A DNA stretch of 64,000 nt from Hungatella sp. (GCA_009712635.1 WASS01000001.1:1-64000); one strand, 5' to 3'. Shown: positions 1 to 8,693, counted from the first letter of the stretch. Notes: a model not told the origin generated them from the letters alone. Numbers and translations are program-made.

Positions 1-13
1 AAAGATCAGCCCT

Positions 14-40
14 CCCCCTGCATAGCAGGGGGTTTATTTT
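14..40 (+). terminator. Rho-independent terminator
   Basis: An 8-bp perfect stem (CCCCCTGC / GCAGGGGG) with a 3-nt loop is followed by TTTATTTTTT on the plus strand. It must end a transcript that enters from before the window. Confidence 0.8.
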
Positions 41-62
41 TTACTGTCACACAATTAGAGCA

Positions 63-101
63 AAAAAAGGTACATTTTCAAACTAAAAATGTACCTTTTT
101 T
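63..101. terminator. bidirectional terminator-like hairpin
   Basis: A long A/T-flanked inverted repeat (AAAAAAGGTACATTTT / AAAATGTACCTTTTTT) has A and T runs on both sides, so it can work in both directions. On the minus strand it lies downstream of the degenerate tRNA at 183-254. Confidence 0.7.
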
Positions 102-182
102 GCCCTTGATTTATCAAGTGTACCGTCCCTATAAGTTATAATATAAGCCACAAGCAATCACGCCTGCGGCTTACCGTTTAAG

Positions 183-254
183 TGGAGATAGTGGGATTCG
201 AACCCATGACCTTTTGAATGCCATTCAAGCTCTCTCCCAGCAAGTTATACCCCC
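183..254 (-). tRNA. degenerate tRNA-Ala(GGC), possibly a tRNA pseudogene
   Basis: Read on the minus strand, the 72-nt segment has a 7-bp acceptor stem (GGGGGTA / TATCTCC, two G-U pairs), an anticodon loop ATGGCAT giving anticodon GGC, and a T loop TTCGAAT. It departs from a normal tRNA-Ala in several places. The D arm reads AACTTGCTGGGAGAG, where TAGCTCAGCTGGGAGAGC would be expected. The outer pair of the anticodon stem is C-A, and the outer T-stem pair is A-C. CCA is not encoded. It could be a poorly folding but expressed gene; I favour a decaying copy. Confidence 0.5.
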
Positions 255-340
255 GTATGGTCGAAAACCCTTTATTTATGCAGGTTTCCAGCATTTTACT
301 TTTTTAAATCTACATCTTCTTTGAGGGATTGTTTACCGGA

Positions 341-372
341 CATCTCGCGCTCCCAACTGCGCTATACCGTAT
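341..372 (-). pseudogene. 5' half of a tRNA (remnant)
   Basis: The minus strand reads GGTATAGCGCAGTTGGGAGCGC, a typical tRNA 5' side with a complete D arm (GCGC...GCGC). The anticodon arm and everything after it are replaced by unrelated sequence. No matching 3' half follows before the tRNA-like segment at 183-254, so this is a truncated tRNA. Confidence 0.5.
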
Positions 373-457
373 CTTATTTTCTTTCTATGCCAAACGCCTA
401 TATAGTAGGCATTTCTCTCATTATACCCTATGTCATCCGTGGAAGAGCCAAAAAAAC

Positions 458-485
458 GGGGCTAAAAATCGCATTTTTTAGCCCC
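458..485 (-). terminator. terminator of rlmD
   Basis: The stem GGGGCTAAAAA / TTTTTAGCCCC is followed on the minus strand by GTTTTTTTGG. It lies about 45 bp after the rlmD stop codon. Confidence 0.75.
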
Positions 486-529
486 ATTTTCCGCTCATTT
501 TTCAGTCAAAAACCACAACATCTTGTGGT

Positions 530-2116
530 CTAACCCCTTCTTTTCTTGTCCGAACCACAATACGTCATCATTATCACCGCTTCAACATGGTTCGTCCAGG
601 GAAACATATCCACCCCCCATGCCTTCTTCGCCTCATACCCCTTTTTCTTAAAATACTCCAAATCCCGAGCCAGCGTCTCCGGCCCGCAAGACACATACAC
701 CACTTTATCCGGCCGCATTTTAGATACAGAGTCAATAAACTCCTCCGTGCTTCCGCTTCTTGGCGGATCCATAAACACCACGTCCACATGCTCTCCGGAT
801 TCTGCCATATTGACCATGAATTTTCCTGCATCATTGCAATAAAAACTTGCATTCTTAATATGATTCAATTTTGCATTTTCAATTGCATCACGTACTGCAT
901 CCTTATTTAATTCCACACCAATCACTTCTTTTACATGGCTGCTTGCAACAATTCCAATCGTACCGACCCCACAATAAGCATCGATAATCCTTTCTTTTCC
1001 GGTCAGCCCCGCTGCTTCAATGGCCTTCTTATAAAGAACCTCTGTCTGCACCGGATTTACCTGATAAAATGATTTAGAGGATATGCGGAAACGGCAGCCG
1101 CAGAGAACATCTTCTATATAGCCCTTGCCATAGAGTACATTCTCCTTATCTCCAAGCACCATGCTGGTTCCCCTGTTGTTTAAATTTTGTATCACTGTAG
1201 TGATTTCCGGATGGCGTTCCCGCAGTGCCTTAATAAAATTATTCTTTGAAGGAAATACCGGAGAAGCTGTTACAAGCACAACCATAATCTCTCCAGTCTC
1301 AAAACCCCGGCGGATTAAAACATGGCGCAACAGACCATATCCTGTATCTTCATCGTAAGTGCGGATTTTAAACGATTTGAGCATTCCTCTGATGGTTCCG
1401 ATAATCTCATCTGATTTCTGATCCTCAATCAGACAGCTTTCCACTGGAACTACGATATGAGAATTGGCTTCATAAACACCAGAAATAGGATTTCCCTTTC
1501 TATCATGGTCAAATACAGCATGTACCTTATTGCGATAATGATAAGGATCACTCATCCCAATCATAGACTCCAGACGGCAGAAAGGTTTTAACAGCGTTTC
1601 CAGCTCTTTTTGTTTCTGTTCCAGCTGTTTTTTATAAGGCAGATGAAGAAGCTGGCAACTACCACATCTTCTATAAACCGGACACTGAGACGAGTTTCCC
1701 TGGCCACGTTCTTTATAAAATTTATTACCTGGCCTCTCATCATTTCTTATCTTATCATTCCGAGTCTTACCATTTTGAGTCTTATCATTTTGAGTTTTAT
1801 CATTTCGAGTCTTTCCATCTTGTTTCTTTTCACTTTGCGCAGTTCGGGAAAATGTTTTCTCATTCTGCACTTTTCCATTCTGCCCCTTCCCATTCTCTCC
1901 CTTCCCGTTATACATCTTCTCACTCCGCGTCTCCACTCTCGTCTTCTTTCCGCCTATCGACTTTCCGCCTTGTGTCCCCACTCTCCCCTTATTATCACTG
2001 GCAAACTCTTTCTTCTCGGTTTTTACCGCCGGCTTTTTACCTTCTATACGAAATTTTTCTTTCTTCAAACGATTATCTATCATTTCATTAATCCGCCTTT
2101 TCTTCTCTGTTATCAA
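530..2116 (-). CDS. rlmD: 23S rRNA (uracil-5-)-methyltransferase, RlmD/RumA (TrmA) family
   Basis: SAM-dependent methyltransferase that makes 5-methyluridine in 23S rRNA (by family; the target base is not certain). Visible: a Cys cluster CPVYRRCGSC near residue 145 for a [4Fe-4S] cluster, the SAM segment YCGVGTIGI, MDPPRSG, and the catalytic motif YVSCGPETLARD. The C-terminal two thirds have normal family length. The first roughly 140 residues are abnormal: a Lys/Asn/Gln/Asp-rich tract with 5-residue repeats such as NDKTQ/NGKTR, and no TRAM domain. It is monocistronic, with its own terminator at 458-485 and a divergent neighbour upstream. Assignment to the TrmA superfamily is firm; RlmD rather than RlmC or TrmA is inferred from the Fe-S motif and the host group. 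Confidence 0.88.
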   Translation of the reverse strand: MITEKKRRINEMIDNRLKKEKFRIEGKKPAVKTEKKEFASDNKGRVGTQGGKSIGGKKTRVETRSEKMYNGKGENGKGQNGKVQNEKTFSRTAQSEKKQDGKTRNDKTQNDKTQNGKTRNDKIRNDERPGNKFYKERGQGNSSQCPVYRRCGSCQLLHLPYKKQLEQKQKELETLLKPFCRLESMIGMSDPYHYRNKVHAVFDHDRKGNPISGVYEANSHIVVPVESCLIEDQKSDEIIGTIRGMLKSFKIRTYDEDTGYGLLRHVLIRRGFETGEIMVVLVTASPVFPSKNNFIKALRERHPEITTVIQNLNNRGTSMVLGDKENVLYGKGYIEDVLCGCRFRISSKSFYQVNPVQTEVLYKKAIEAAGLTGKERIIDAYCGVGTIGIVASSHVKEVIGVELNKDAVRDAIENAKLNHIKNASFYCNDAGKFMVNMAESGEHVDVVFMDPPRSGSTEEFIDSVSKMRPDKVVYVSCGPETLARDLEYFKKKGYEAKKAWGVDMFPWTNHVEAVIMMTYCGSDKKRRG

Positions 2117-2178
2117 AAGCTATTATAGTATATTCTTCCCCATAAAACCACCGAATTCCGTTGTTTATTGAAAAACTA

Positions 2179-2206
2179 TTGCATTTTCCCCATCGGCGTT
2201 TATAAT
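2179..2206 (+). promoter_or_regulatory. sigma-A promoter of the ProX-type gene
   Basis: TTGCAT (2179-2184), 16-bp spacer, TATAAT (2201-2206). It sits 31 bp before the start codon at 2238, which has AAAAGGAAG as its ribosome site. Confidence 0.7.
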
Positions 2207-2237
2207 AATTCAAAAAGAGAAAAGGAAGAATCGACAA

Positions 2238-2831
2238 ATGACTGATGCAGACAACAGCTTCTATATAGATAAAACACTTTACAATGGACGTCCAGCAAAT
2301 TTTTCGGACCGATTGGAGAAGGAGACTCGCACCTATGATCTCTTAGACCGGCTTGAAATCCCTTATCAACGTCTTGACCACGAACCACTCCCAACCATTG
2401 ATGCCTGCCGGGAAGTCGATACCCTTTTAAACATTGATATCTGCAAAAACTTATTTCTCTGCAATGCAAAAAAGGCGGAATTTTATTTGCTCCTGCTGCC
2501 AGGAAAAAAGAAATTCCGTACTGCCTGCCTTTCAAAACAAATTGGCTCCTCCAGGCTCTCATTTGCTGATCCGGAGTTTATGATTCAGCTTCTTGATATC
2601 ACCCCTGGCTCGGTCTCTGTTCTCGGACTCATGAATGATAGAGACAACAAAGTTCAGCTTCTCATTGATAAAGACGTGCTCTCCTTTGAATTCTTCGGAT
2701 GCCATCCCTGCATCAATACCAGCAGCCTGAAAATGAAAACAGCCCACTTAATTGATCGGATTCTTCCTGCCATAAACCACAATTATATTCTGGTAGATCT
2801 TCCTGATGAACCGGATTCTACAACACATTGA
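2238..2831 (+). CDS. prolyl-tRNA deacylase / YbaK-EbsC family editing protein (ProX type)
   Basis: A 197-residue free-standing member of the YbaK/ProX family, which hydrolyses mischarged aminoacyl-tRNA in trans (typically Ala-tRNA-Pro or Cys-tRNA-Pro). Seen: LDRLEIPYQRLDHEPLPT at the N terminus, the Lys of KNLFLCN near residue 70 (the usual essential Lys), PGSVSVLGLMND, and a C-terminal GCHPCINTSSLKM segment, matching the family's usual conserved blocks. Length agrees with stand-alone ProX proteins, and no synthetase domain is attached. It has its own promoter at 2179-2206 and no operon partner; the next gene converges. The exact tRNA substrate cannot be read from sequence. Confidence 0.85.
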   Translation: MTDADNSFYIDKTLYNGRPANFSDRLEKETRTYDLLDRLEIPYQRLDHEPLPTIDACREVDTLLNIDICKNLFLCNAKKAEFYLLLLPGKKKFRTACLSKQIGSSRLSFADPEFMIQLLDITPGSVSVLGLMNDRDNKVQLLIDKDVLSFEFFGCHPCINTSSLKMKTAHLIDRILPAINHNYILVDLPDEPDSTTH

Positions 2832-2890
2832 AAAACTAAAAAAGGGCAGGATTACTATCTCCTGCCTGATCTTTATTCATTTATTATATC

Positions 2891-3790
2891 TTACTTTACC
2901 TGCCAGATATTGTCGTGATAAGAGGCAATTCGGTTCTTCCCTGCCTGCTTGGCATAATACATGGCACGGTCCGCCTGTGAAAAAAGTCTCTGATAGTTCT
3001 CTTCCTTCTTCCCAGTGCTGGAAACGATTCCGATACTGACAGAAAGGCGTCCTTCCCCTTCCGGTACCGATTTCTTTGCCCGCTTTAACAGCTTTTCCGC
3101 CCGCTTGTACACATCGGGTTCGGAGGTAAATACTACGAATTCATCGCCGCCGACTCTGCCTACCAGATCCGGCTCCGGGAAAAGATCACAGAGCATTCCG
3201 CCGACTTTCATAAGAATGCGGTCTCCTGTGGGGTGGCCAAAGGAATCGTTAATTTCTTTGAAATTGTCAATATCAATCATGCAAAGCCAGCTTTCTGAGT
3301 CGCCTTTTAACAGCTCATCGACCCGGTATTCGAAGGCTGATTTGTTGTAAACTCCTGTCAATCCGTCTTTTAAAGACTTTAAAAGCAGTTGCTCTTCTCG
3401 CGCTTTTGATCCGCTGATATCCTGAAGCTTGCCGATCATCTTAAGCGGAGCAGTCTTTTTGTCTTCCCAGATAGCGGTTAAATTACAGCAGCACCAGTGA
3501 AATGGTTCCCCTTTCTTAGCCATACTGAATTCGAAGGACCGCATCTCCCCTTCATTGGGTGCATTATCTCTGTGCTTCATAAAAAAACGCTCAAATGCCT
3601 GTAAATTAATCTGGCCTTTTGCATTAGCTGAAAGATACAGCCGCTTCTCTGGATAGGAATACTCGAACAATACAGTGTCAGTAAAAAAACTCATGTTCCC
3701 GTACAGCTGCTCTGCCTGGCTGAAACGGAAAGACTCCTGTATGATTCCCTTACTCTCACTTTCTAATTGTCTTTCTGAATTTCCTGTCAT
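2891..3790 (-). CDS. diguanylate cyclase with N-terminal PAS-like sensor region
   Basis: 299 residues. The C-terminal half is a GGDEF domain with an intact GGDEF signature (RVGGDEFVVF), DGLTGVYNK at its entry, DIDNFKEINDSFGHPTGD for metal and GTP, and QADRAMYYAKQAGKN at the end, so it should make cyclic di-GMP. The position of the usual inhibitory RxxD site reads PEPD, so product inhibition through the I-site is probably absent. Residues about 25-135 (MSFFTDTVLFEY...PFHWCCCNLTAIW...GKLQDIS) resemble a PAS/PAC fold. There is no membrane segment, so it is cytosolic. A degenerate GGDEF-EAL protein at 45835 may belong to the same signalling network. Confidence 0.88.
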   Translation of the reverse strand: MTGNSERQLESESKGIIQESFRFSQAEQLYGNMSFFTDTVLFEYSYPEKRLYLSANAKGQINLQAFERFFMKHRDNAPNEGEMRSFEFSMAKKGEPFHWCCCNLTAIWEDKKTAPLKMIGKLQDISGSKAREEQLLLKSLKDGLTGVYNKSAFEYRVDELLKGDSESWLCMIDIDNFKEINDSFGHPTGDRILMKVGGMLCDLFPEPDLVGRVGGDEFVVFTSEPDVYKRAEKLLKRAKKSVPEGEGRLSVSIGIVSSTGKKEENYQRLFSQADRAMYYAKQAGKNRIASYHDNIWQVK

Positions 3791-3883
3791 GATACTTCCC
3801 CCTGTACCTCACGGAATCCTTTATTACCCGTCTTTTCTATATGTATATCATACATGATAACGCTTTTTACCCGTATATGCAAC

Positions 3884-3920
3884 TTGTTTTTGGAGCATTA
3901 TTACGCATATAATACGTAAT
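3884..3920 (+). promoter_or_regulatory. promoter with overlapping inverted repeat, upstream of the HTH gene
   Basis: TTGTTT (3884-3889), 18 bp, TATAAT (3908-3913). The -10 sits inside an inverted repeat ATTACG-N9-CGTAAT (3900-3920), a plausible operator, perhaps for autoregulation by the HTH protein encoded just downstream. Confidence 0.5.
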
Positions 3921-3961
3921 GTCTGGTTAGAATATCCTTTATGATAAACCAAGAGGTGATA

Positions 3962-4303
3962 ATGTTGAATGAACAATTTGTCAGGAACCGAATCACAGAA
4001 CTCCGCCTGAAGAAAAATATTTCGGAATATCAGATGAGCTTAGATCTGGGGAAGAATAAAAGCTATATACAAGGTATTTCTTCAGGACGTTCTATGCCAT
4101 CCATGAAACAGTTTTTTGAAATCTGTGATTATCTTGAACTTACTCCCATTGAGTTTTTTAATACAGAAAAAAAAGAGCAGACTCTTTACAGGGAGGCCGC
4201 GGCAATTTTAAATGAATTAAGCCTCGAAGATCTGGAAGCGGTTTTTCCAATTTTACTGCGGCTCAGGGCGAAGACGGACAGAAAAAAACAGGCAGAACCT
4301 TAA
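3962..4303 (+). CDS. XRE-family helix-turn-helix regulator
   Basis: About 113 residues. The N-terminal HTH runs from RNRITELRLKKN to FFEICDYLELTPIEFF; its recognition helix is unusual (KNKSYIQGISSGRSMPSM, where SQ.TIS.IE is typical). The acidic-hydrophobic tail (LNELSLEDLEAVFPILLRLR) may dimerise. The start at 3962 is chosen because AAGAGGTGAT lies directly before it; an in-frame ATG at 3941 has no ribosome site. The 3' end runs into the shared terminator. The target is unknown; the inverted repeat at 3900-3920 is a candidate site. Confidence 0.75.
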   Translation: MLNEQFVRNRITELRLKKNISEYQMSLDLGKNKSYIQGISSGRSMPSMKQFFEICDYLELTPIEFFNTEKKEQTLYREAAAILNELSLEDLEAVFPILLRLRAKTDRKKQAEP

Positions 4304-4328
4304 ATCACTAAGGTCCTGCCTGTTTTTT
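4282..4328. terminator. bidirectional terminator between convergent genes
   Basis: AAAAAACAGGCAG...CCTT / AAGG...CTGCCTGTTTTTT flanks the stop codons of both convergent genes and overlaps their 3' ends. U runs are present on both strands. Confidence 0.8.
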
Positions 4329-6114
4329 ATATTGCTCTGGTCTGTTCTTTCAGCCAGAGAACTTCATCCTCTGTCAGATGAGGGGCTACCGCATCATAAA
4401 CTTTTTTGTGATAATCATTTAAAAGTGTTTTATCCCGTTCTGTCATCAGTGAGGGATCTAACGCCTCTAAGTCAATGGGTACCATAGTCAGGGGTTCAAA
4501 TTCCATAAACTGACCGTATTCATTCAACTCCGCCTTTTTACATACAATCATATTCTCGGTTCTTACTCCGTGGCTTCCCTCGATATAAACTCCAGGCTCA
4601 TCGGATGTGATCATTCCTTCTTCCAGAACGCAGTTGTCCTGACGCTCGGCAACCATACGCCAGCGGAAACCATTGGGGCGCTCATGAACATTGAGAAGAT
4701 ATCCAACTCCATGCCCTGTACCGTGGTCAAAGTTAATTCCACGGCTCCAGAATGGTTCTCTGGCAACATAATCAAGTGTCAGGCCTCTGCAGCCATACAG
4801 GAACTTTACAGCAGCCAGACGGAGCATGCTGATGACTGTAAGTGTAAAATGCTCCCGTTCCTCATCGGTAAGGGGGCCTACCGCAATGGTTCTTGTTACG
4901 TCAGTGGTTCCCTCATAGTACTGTCCGCCGGAATCCACCAGGTAAAGTCCTCTTGGTTCAAGGGCAGCATTGCTTTCTGAGGTTGCCTTATAATGACACA
5001 TGGCAGCATTGGACCCATAAGCTGAGATGGTGTCAAAGCTGATTCCTAAATTACCTTCCTGCTCAGAACGAAGCTTATCTAAGTATTCCTGAGCACTGAT
5101 CTCGGTGATTTCCTGTTTACCTACATTGTGCTTCAGCCAGTAGATAAATTTCACCATGGCTGCTCCGTCTTTTATATGACCCTTTTTCATATTTTCCACT
5201 TCAACAGGGTTTTTAATGGCTTTTGCAAAAACAGAAGGGTTCATACGGTCAATGATCCGGTTGGAAGAATCAATTCCTTTTACAATGGCGTAGTTGGTTC
5301 TGCCTGTCTCAAGGAGAATTCTCTGATCTCTTAACTGGCTGACAGAAGCATAGATATCATTATAAGGGCGCACCGTTACAGAGAGCCCTTTTAAATATGC
5401 CTTTACCTGGTCATTTAAGGTTTCTTCATTTATAAACAGGTAGAAACGCTCCATTGTCACCATTGCGTAGGAAAGAACAACCGGATTGCAGCTTACGTCA
5501 TTACCCCGGATATTTAAAAGCCATACGATATCATCCAGTGAGGTGAGAATATGAGCGGTTGCTTTTTCTTTTTTCATTTGTTCTCTTAAATCACTGATCT
5601 TTTCAGCTGCAGATTTACCGGCAAACTTCTCTTCCAGAATCCAGACCGGCTCTTTTGACAATTGGGGACGCTGCTTCCAGATCTGATCCACAAGATCCTC
5701 TTCATATGCCAGAGTCACATGTTTATCTGCCAGCTTTTCTTCAAAATCCAGTCCCTGACGGCAATTTACAACCCGTCCGTCAAAGCCCAGCTTTCCGCCT
5801 TCTGGCAGTACTGCTTCTAAATATTCCAGAATTTCAGGAACTCCCGGATTACCCATCTTTCTCAGTTCTACACCAGTGCCGGAAAGCTGCTTTCCTGCCT
5901 GAACAAAATATCTGCCGTCTGTCCACAGACCTGCTTCGTCTTTTGTGATTACGGCAGTTCCAGCGGAACCGGTAAAGCCTGTCATAAATTCTCTGGCTTT
6001 AAAATATTCTCCTACATATTCTGATTCATGAAAATCAGAGGTCGGAATCATGTAAGCGTCCATATGGCGCTCTGCCATTAAGTCTCTTAACTGTTGCAGT
6101 CTTTCACTTATCAT
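4327..6114 (-). CDS. pepP: Xaa-Pro aminopeptidase (M24B, aminopeptidase P type)
   Basis: Cytosolic metallopeptidase that removes an N-terminal residue preceding proline. 595 residues, the long form (two creatinase-like N domains plus the catalytic pita-bread domain), as in eukaryotic XPNPEP1 and many Firmicutes. Metal-site motifs visible: LVDSGGQYYEGTTDVTRT (two Asp), GINFDHGTGHGVGYLLNVHE (His), ITSDEPGVYIEG (Glu) and GVRTENM (Glu). The start codon overlaps the lpdA stop by 4 nt, so the two are translationally coupled. The 3' end reaches the bidirectional terminator at 4282-4328. Confidence 0.92.
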   Translation of the reverse strand: MISERLQQLRDLMAERHMDAYMIPTSDFHESEYVGEYFKAREFMTGFTGSAGTAVITKDEAGLWTDGRYFVQAGKQLSGTGVELRKMGNPGVPEILEYLEAVLPEGGKLGFDGRVVNCRQGLDFEEKLADKHVTLAYEEDLVDQIWKQRPQLSKEPVWILEEKFAGKSAAEKISDLREQMKKEKATAHILTSLDDIVWLLNIRGNDVSCNPVVLSYAMVTMERFYLFINEETLNDQVKAYLKGLSVTVRPYNDIYASVSQLRDQRILLETGRTNYAIVKGIDSSNRIIDRMNPSVFAKAIKNPVEVENMKKGHIKDGAAMVKFIYWLKHNVGKQEITEISAQEYLDKLRSEQEGNLGISFDTISAYGSNAAMCHYKATSESNAALEPRGLYLVDSGGQYYEGTTDVTRTIAVGPLTDEEREHFTLTVISMLRLAAVKFLYGCRGLTLDYVAREPFWSRGINFDHGTGHGVGYLLNVHERPNGFRWRMVAERQDNCVLEEGMITSDEPGVYIEGSHGVRTENMIVCKKAELNEYGQFMEFEPLTMVPIDLEALDPSLMTERDKTLLNDYHKKVYDAVAPHLTEDEVLWLKEQTRAI

Positions 6115-7544
6115 TGCTTTGCTTCTCCTTTGGTTTCAAAATAATTTTCTATTGCCTCCGTAATGCCCTCGCTGTATGTGGGGTGGGCGCGCATGGCCAG
6201 CCGGAGCTGTTTGGCCGTTAACCCGTTTGCAATTGCGGTTGCCATCTCACTAATCATATCCGTTGCTCTGGGGCAGACAATCTGGGCTCCCACCAGAGTT
6301 CCGGAGTATTCCTCAAATACCAGATGAATAAATCCGTTCTGCCTGCTGGTAATAATGGATTTTCCATTGGAACTCATGGAATAACGGCCACAGCGCACAT
6401 TCATATTGTTTGCAATGGCCAATTCTCTGGTAATTCCCACCGATGCGATCTCAGGCTCTGTATAGATGCAGCTGGGAACCACCGGCAGTTTCACAAACAT
6501 TCCGTTTGGTACAACGCTAAGTCGGATGGTATGTTCTATCCCCGCGATCTTTTCCACTACATAAGTTCCCTGAGCAGCAGCAACGTGAGCCAGCAAAATA
6601 TCAGATGCTACATCTCCGATGGCATAAATTCCGGGCTCACTGGTCTGAAATTCTGAATTTACCTTTAGGCGGCCATTCTCCACCTCTAAGCTTACATCTT
6701 CTCCCAGAAGTTCGTCAATGCAGGGAATTCGTCCTGCTGCAATCAATATCTGACTGGTACGAATGGTCTGTTCCTGCCCGTTCATTTCAAAGACACAGGC
6801 AAGTCCGTGTTCTTCCTCTTCTTTAATTTCTTTAATATTCGCCAGGCAGTGAACTGTAATTCCTCTATGCTTCAGCTCTTCTTCCAGTGCCTGCGATACT
6901 TCCAGATCCATGGGACCCAATAGATGGTCTTTCTGTTCAAGAATTGTTACATTGGAACAAAGCGCGCTGAAAATGGTGGCAAACTCCACCCCAATGACAC
7001 CTCCCCCGATCACGAGAAGGCGGTCATAGTTCCAGGTATCTGAAGCAAGTAGCCTCTCACTGGTTAACACTCCCGGCAAATCCACTCCCGGAATATTGGG
7101 TATGGCACATTTTGCTCCTGTGGCTATTATGAGATGATCCGCAGAATAAAAATCTTTTCCTTCCGTACCACTCACTTCCACTGTTTTATTTCTACGTATC
7201 ACAGCCGTACCGGTAATCACTGTAATATTCTCAGCTTCAATCAAATCTGTAATGCCTTTTCGGTATGATTTCACCGAGTTTTTTTTGTAATGCTGCATCT
7301 TCTTAAAATCAAAGGATATAAAATCCGTAGATACACCGAATTCATCGCAGTTTTGAAGCTCTTTAAATTTACTGGCGGCATGGAGAAGGGATTTTGTTGG
7401 AATGCACCCTTTGTTCACACAGGTTCCTCCAAGCTTTTCTTTTTCCACAATGGCCGTCTTTAACCCCAAAGAAGCAGCCTTTAACGCAGCAGTATAACCG
7501 CCCGGCCCTCCTCCAATGATAATAATGTCATAATGTATTGCCAT
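6111..7544 (-). CDS. lpdA: dihydrolipoyl dehydrogenase / FAD disulfide oxidoreductase
   Basis: 477-residue class I pyridine nucleotide-disulfide oxidoreductase. Seen: FAD-binding IIIIGGGPGGYTAALKA, redox disulfide GGTCVNKGCIPTK, NAD-binding LLVIGGGVIGVEFA, second FAD motif IYAIGDVA, and the C-terminal His-Glu dyad AHPTYSEGITEA. All catalytic residues are present. No 2-oxoacid dehydrogenase or glycine cleavage gene is adjacent, so the partner complex is unknown. It sits in a compact minus-strand operon between a HAD phosphatase (7 bp upstream) and pepP (4-nt overlap). Confidence 0.9.
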   Translation of the reverse strand: MAIHYDIIIIGGGPGGYTAALKAASLGLKTAIVEKEKLGGTCVNKGCIPTKSLLHAASKFKELQNCDEFGVSTDFISFDFKKMQHYKKNSVKSYRKGITDLIEAENITVITGTAVIRRNKTVEVSGTEGKDFYSADHLIIATGAKCAIPNIPGVDLPGVLTSERLLASDTWNYDRLLVIGGGVIGVEFATIFSALCSNVTILEQKDHLLGPMDLEVSQALEEELKHRGITVHCLANIKEIKEEEEHGLACVFEMNGQEQTIRTSQILIAAGRIPCIDELLGEDVSLEVENGRLKVNSEFQTSEPGIYAIGDVASDILLAHVAAAQGTYVVEKIAGIEHTIRLSVVPNGMFVKLPVVPSCIYTEPEIASVGITRELAIANNMNVRCGRYSMSSNGKSIITSRQNGFIHLVFEEYSGTLVGAQIVCPRATDMISEMATAIANGLTAKQLRLAMRAHPTYSEGITEAIENYFETKGEAKQ

Positions 7545-7551
7545 AAACCTC

Positions 7552-8337
7552 CTACTGCCGGATCAGTCCAAAATGAAGGCAGGCGTTCTTAATTCCATCC
7601 TGATCGATGGCATCTGTAATATAATCTGCTGCCCGCTTCAGCTCATCCATCGCATTGCCCATTGCAATTCCGATTCCTGCAGCCTTTACAATATCATAAT
7701 CATTCATGCTGTCCCCAAATGCAATTGTTTGGGAAAGGGGAATCTTATAAAAGTCACAAAGTCTGGCAAGCCCTACTGCCTTAGATGCCTTACGCTCTAC
7801 TACATCTGCCCCTTTCTTGTCCGCAAACATATGAACGTGGATTTCCGGGAACTCCTCTTCCATGGTTCTTGCACCAGCTTCGTCTCCGATATATGCCATG
7901 GTTCTTACATCAAGATGTACCAGCTTATCGGCATCCGCAAAATTTCTTCTGCATTCTCCCCATAGCTTCCTGTCATGCTCTGCAACTGTCTCCGGATTTA
8001 CATAATAGTCATATTCTCCTACTGTGGTGCCAACACTGTAAGGTGTGGTCTTTGCATAGGACAGAATCTGCTTTAAAAGATTTTTATCAAAAAAATGTTC
8101 ATATATCACAGTCTCTCCCACAGTCACCTTGGTTCCATTGAGGTGAATAATTGCATCCGGCCGAATCTGATCCCTTATTGCAGTACTGAATATGGAATCC
8201 ATGTCTCTTCCAGTTGCCACCACTATGGTATAATTCTCCCTCAGTTTCTCGATTGTCTCCAACGCACTTGCCGGAATCGACCAGTCTTTATGATCAAGCA
8301 GCGTCATATCTATATCAAAGCTTACGATTGGTTTCAT
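7552..8337 (-). CDS. HAD-superfamily Cof-type phosphatase
   Basis: 261-residue Cof/YidA-like hydrolase. Motif I is SFDIDMTLLD, motif II VVATGR, the Lys is in KKGADVVERKASKAVGL, and motif IV is GDSMNDYDIVKAAGIGIAMGNA. The second Asp of DxD is present, so phosphatase activity is expected, probably on small sugar or nucleotide phosphates. The order of DNA is HAD-lpdA-pepP, with 7 bp to lpdA. The ribosome site is AAAAGGTGAAAATAG. The substrate is not predictable. Confidence 0.85.
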   Translation of the reverse strand: MKPIVSFDIDMTLLDHKDWSIPASALETIEKLRENYTIVVATGRDMDSIFSTAIRDQIRPDAIIHLNGTKVTVGETVIYEHFFDKNLLKQILSYAKTTPYSVGTTVGEYDYYVNPETVAEHDRKLWGECRRNFADADKLVHLDVRTMAYIGDEAGARTMEEEFPEIHVHMFADKKGADVVERKASKAVGLARLCDFYKIPLSQTIAFGDSMNDYDIVKAAGIGIAMGNAMDELKRAADYITDAIDQDGIKNACLHFGLIRQ

Positions 8338-8464
8338 CTATTTTCACCTTTTTTTCTTCCTGATTAGTCTTGTCTATTCCATCATATATTAAATTTTGAA
8401 ATATTTCAACAAATATACTTTACCAATTGGAAATTTTCTGCTATAATGTCTGAGTGTCAGGAAA

Positions 8465-8538
8465 CGGAGTATGGCGTAGCTTGGTAGCGCGCTCGGCTGG
8501 GGGCCGAGAGGTCGCAGGTTCAAATCCTGTTACTCCGA
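8465..8538 (+). tRNA. tRNA-Pro(GGG)
   Basis: Cloverleaf with acceptor CGGAGTA / TACTCCG, anticodon stem CTCGG / CCGAG, loop CTGGGGG (anticodon GGG), and T loop TTCAAAT. CCA is not encoded. Confidence 0.93.
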
Positions 8539-8557
8539 TTGACGATGTAATATTAGT

Positions 8558-8593
8558 ACCGGATTTCCCATCAGATAGGAAACCGGTGCTTTT
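8558..8593 (+). terminator. hairpin between the two tRNA genes
   Basis: ACCGGATTTCC pairs with GGAAACCGGT, followed by GCTTTTGG. It may end the tRNA-Pro transcript or act as a processing signal. Confidence 0.5.
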
Positions 8594-8612
8594 GGTTTAC
8601 CGATAAATGTAT

Positions 8613-8685
8613 GGAGACATAGCTCAGCTGGGAGAGCATTTGCTTGACGTGTAAAGGGTCGCAGGTTCGAATCCTGTTGTCTCCA
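8613..8685 (+). tRNA. tRNA-Val(GAC)
   Basis: Acceptor GGAGACA / TGTCTCC, D arm GCTCAGCTGGGAGAGC, anticodon loop TTGACGT (anticodon GAC), T loop TTCGAAT. CCA is not encoded. The anticodon stem holds one G-U pair. Confidence 0.93.
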
Positions 8686-8693
8686 TTAAATAT

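Noticed and set aside
321-533. 70-codon frame next to the tRNA remnants
   Set aside because: It runs through the tRNA half and the rlmD terminator and has no ribosome site.
1740-1880. Short tandem DNA repeats as a non-coding array
   Set aside because: They are in frame inside the N-terminal part of rlmD and translate to Lys/Asn repeats.
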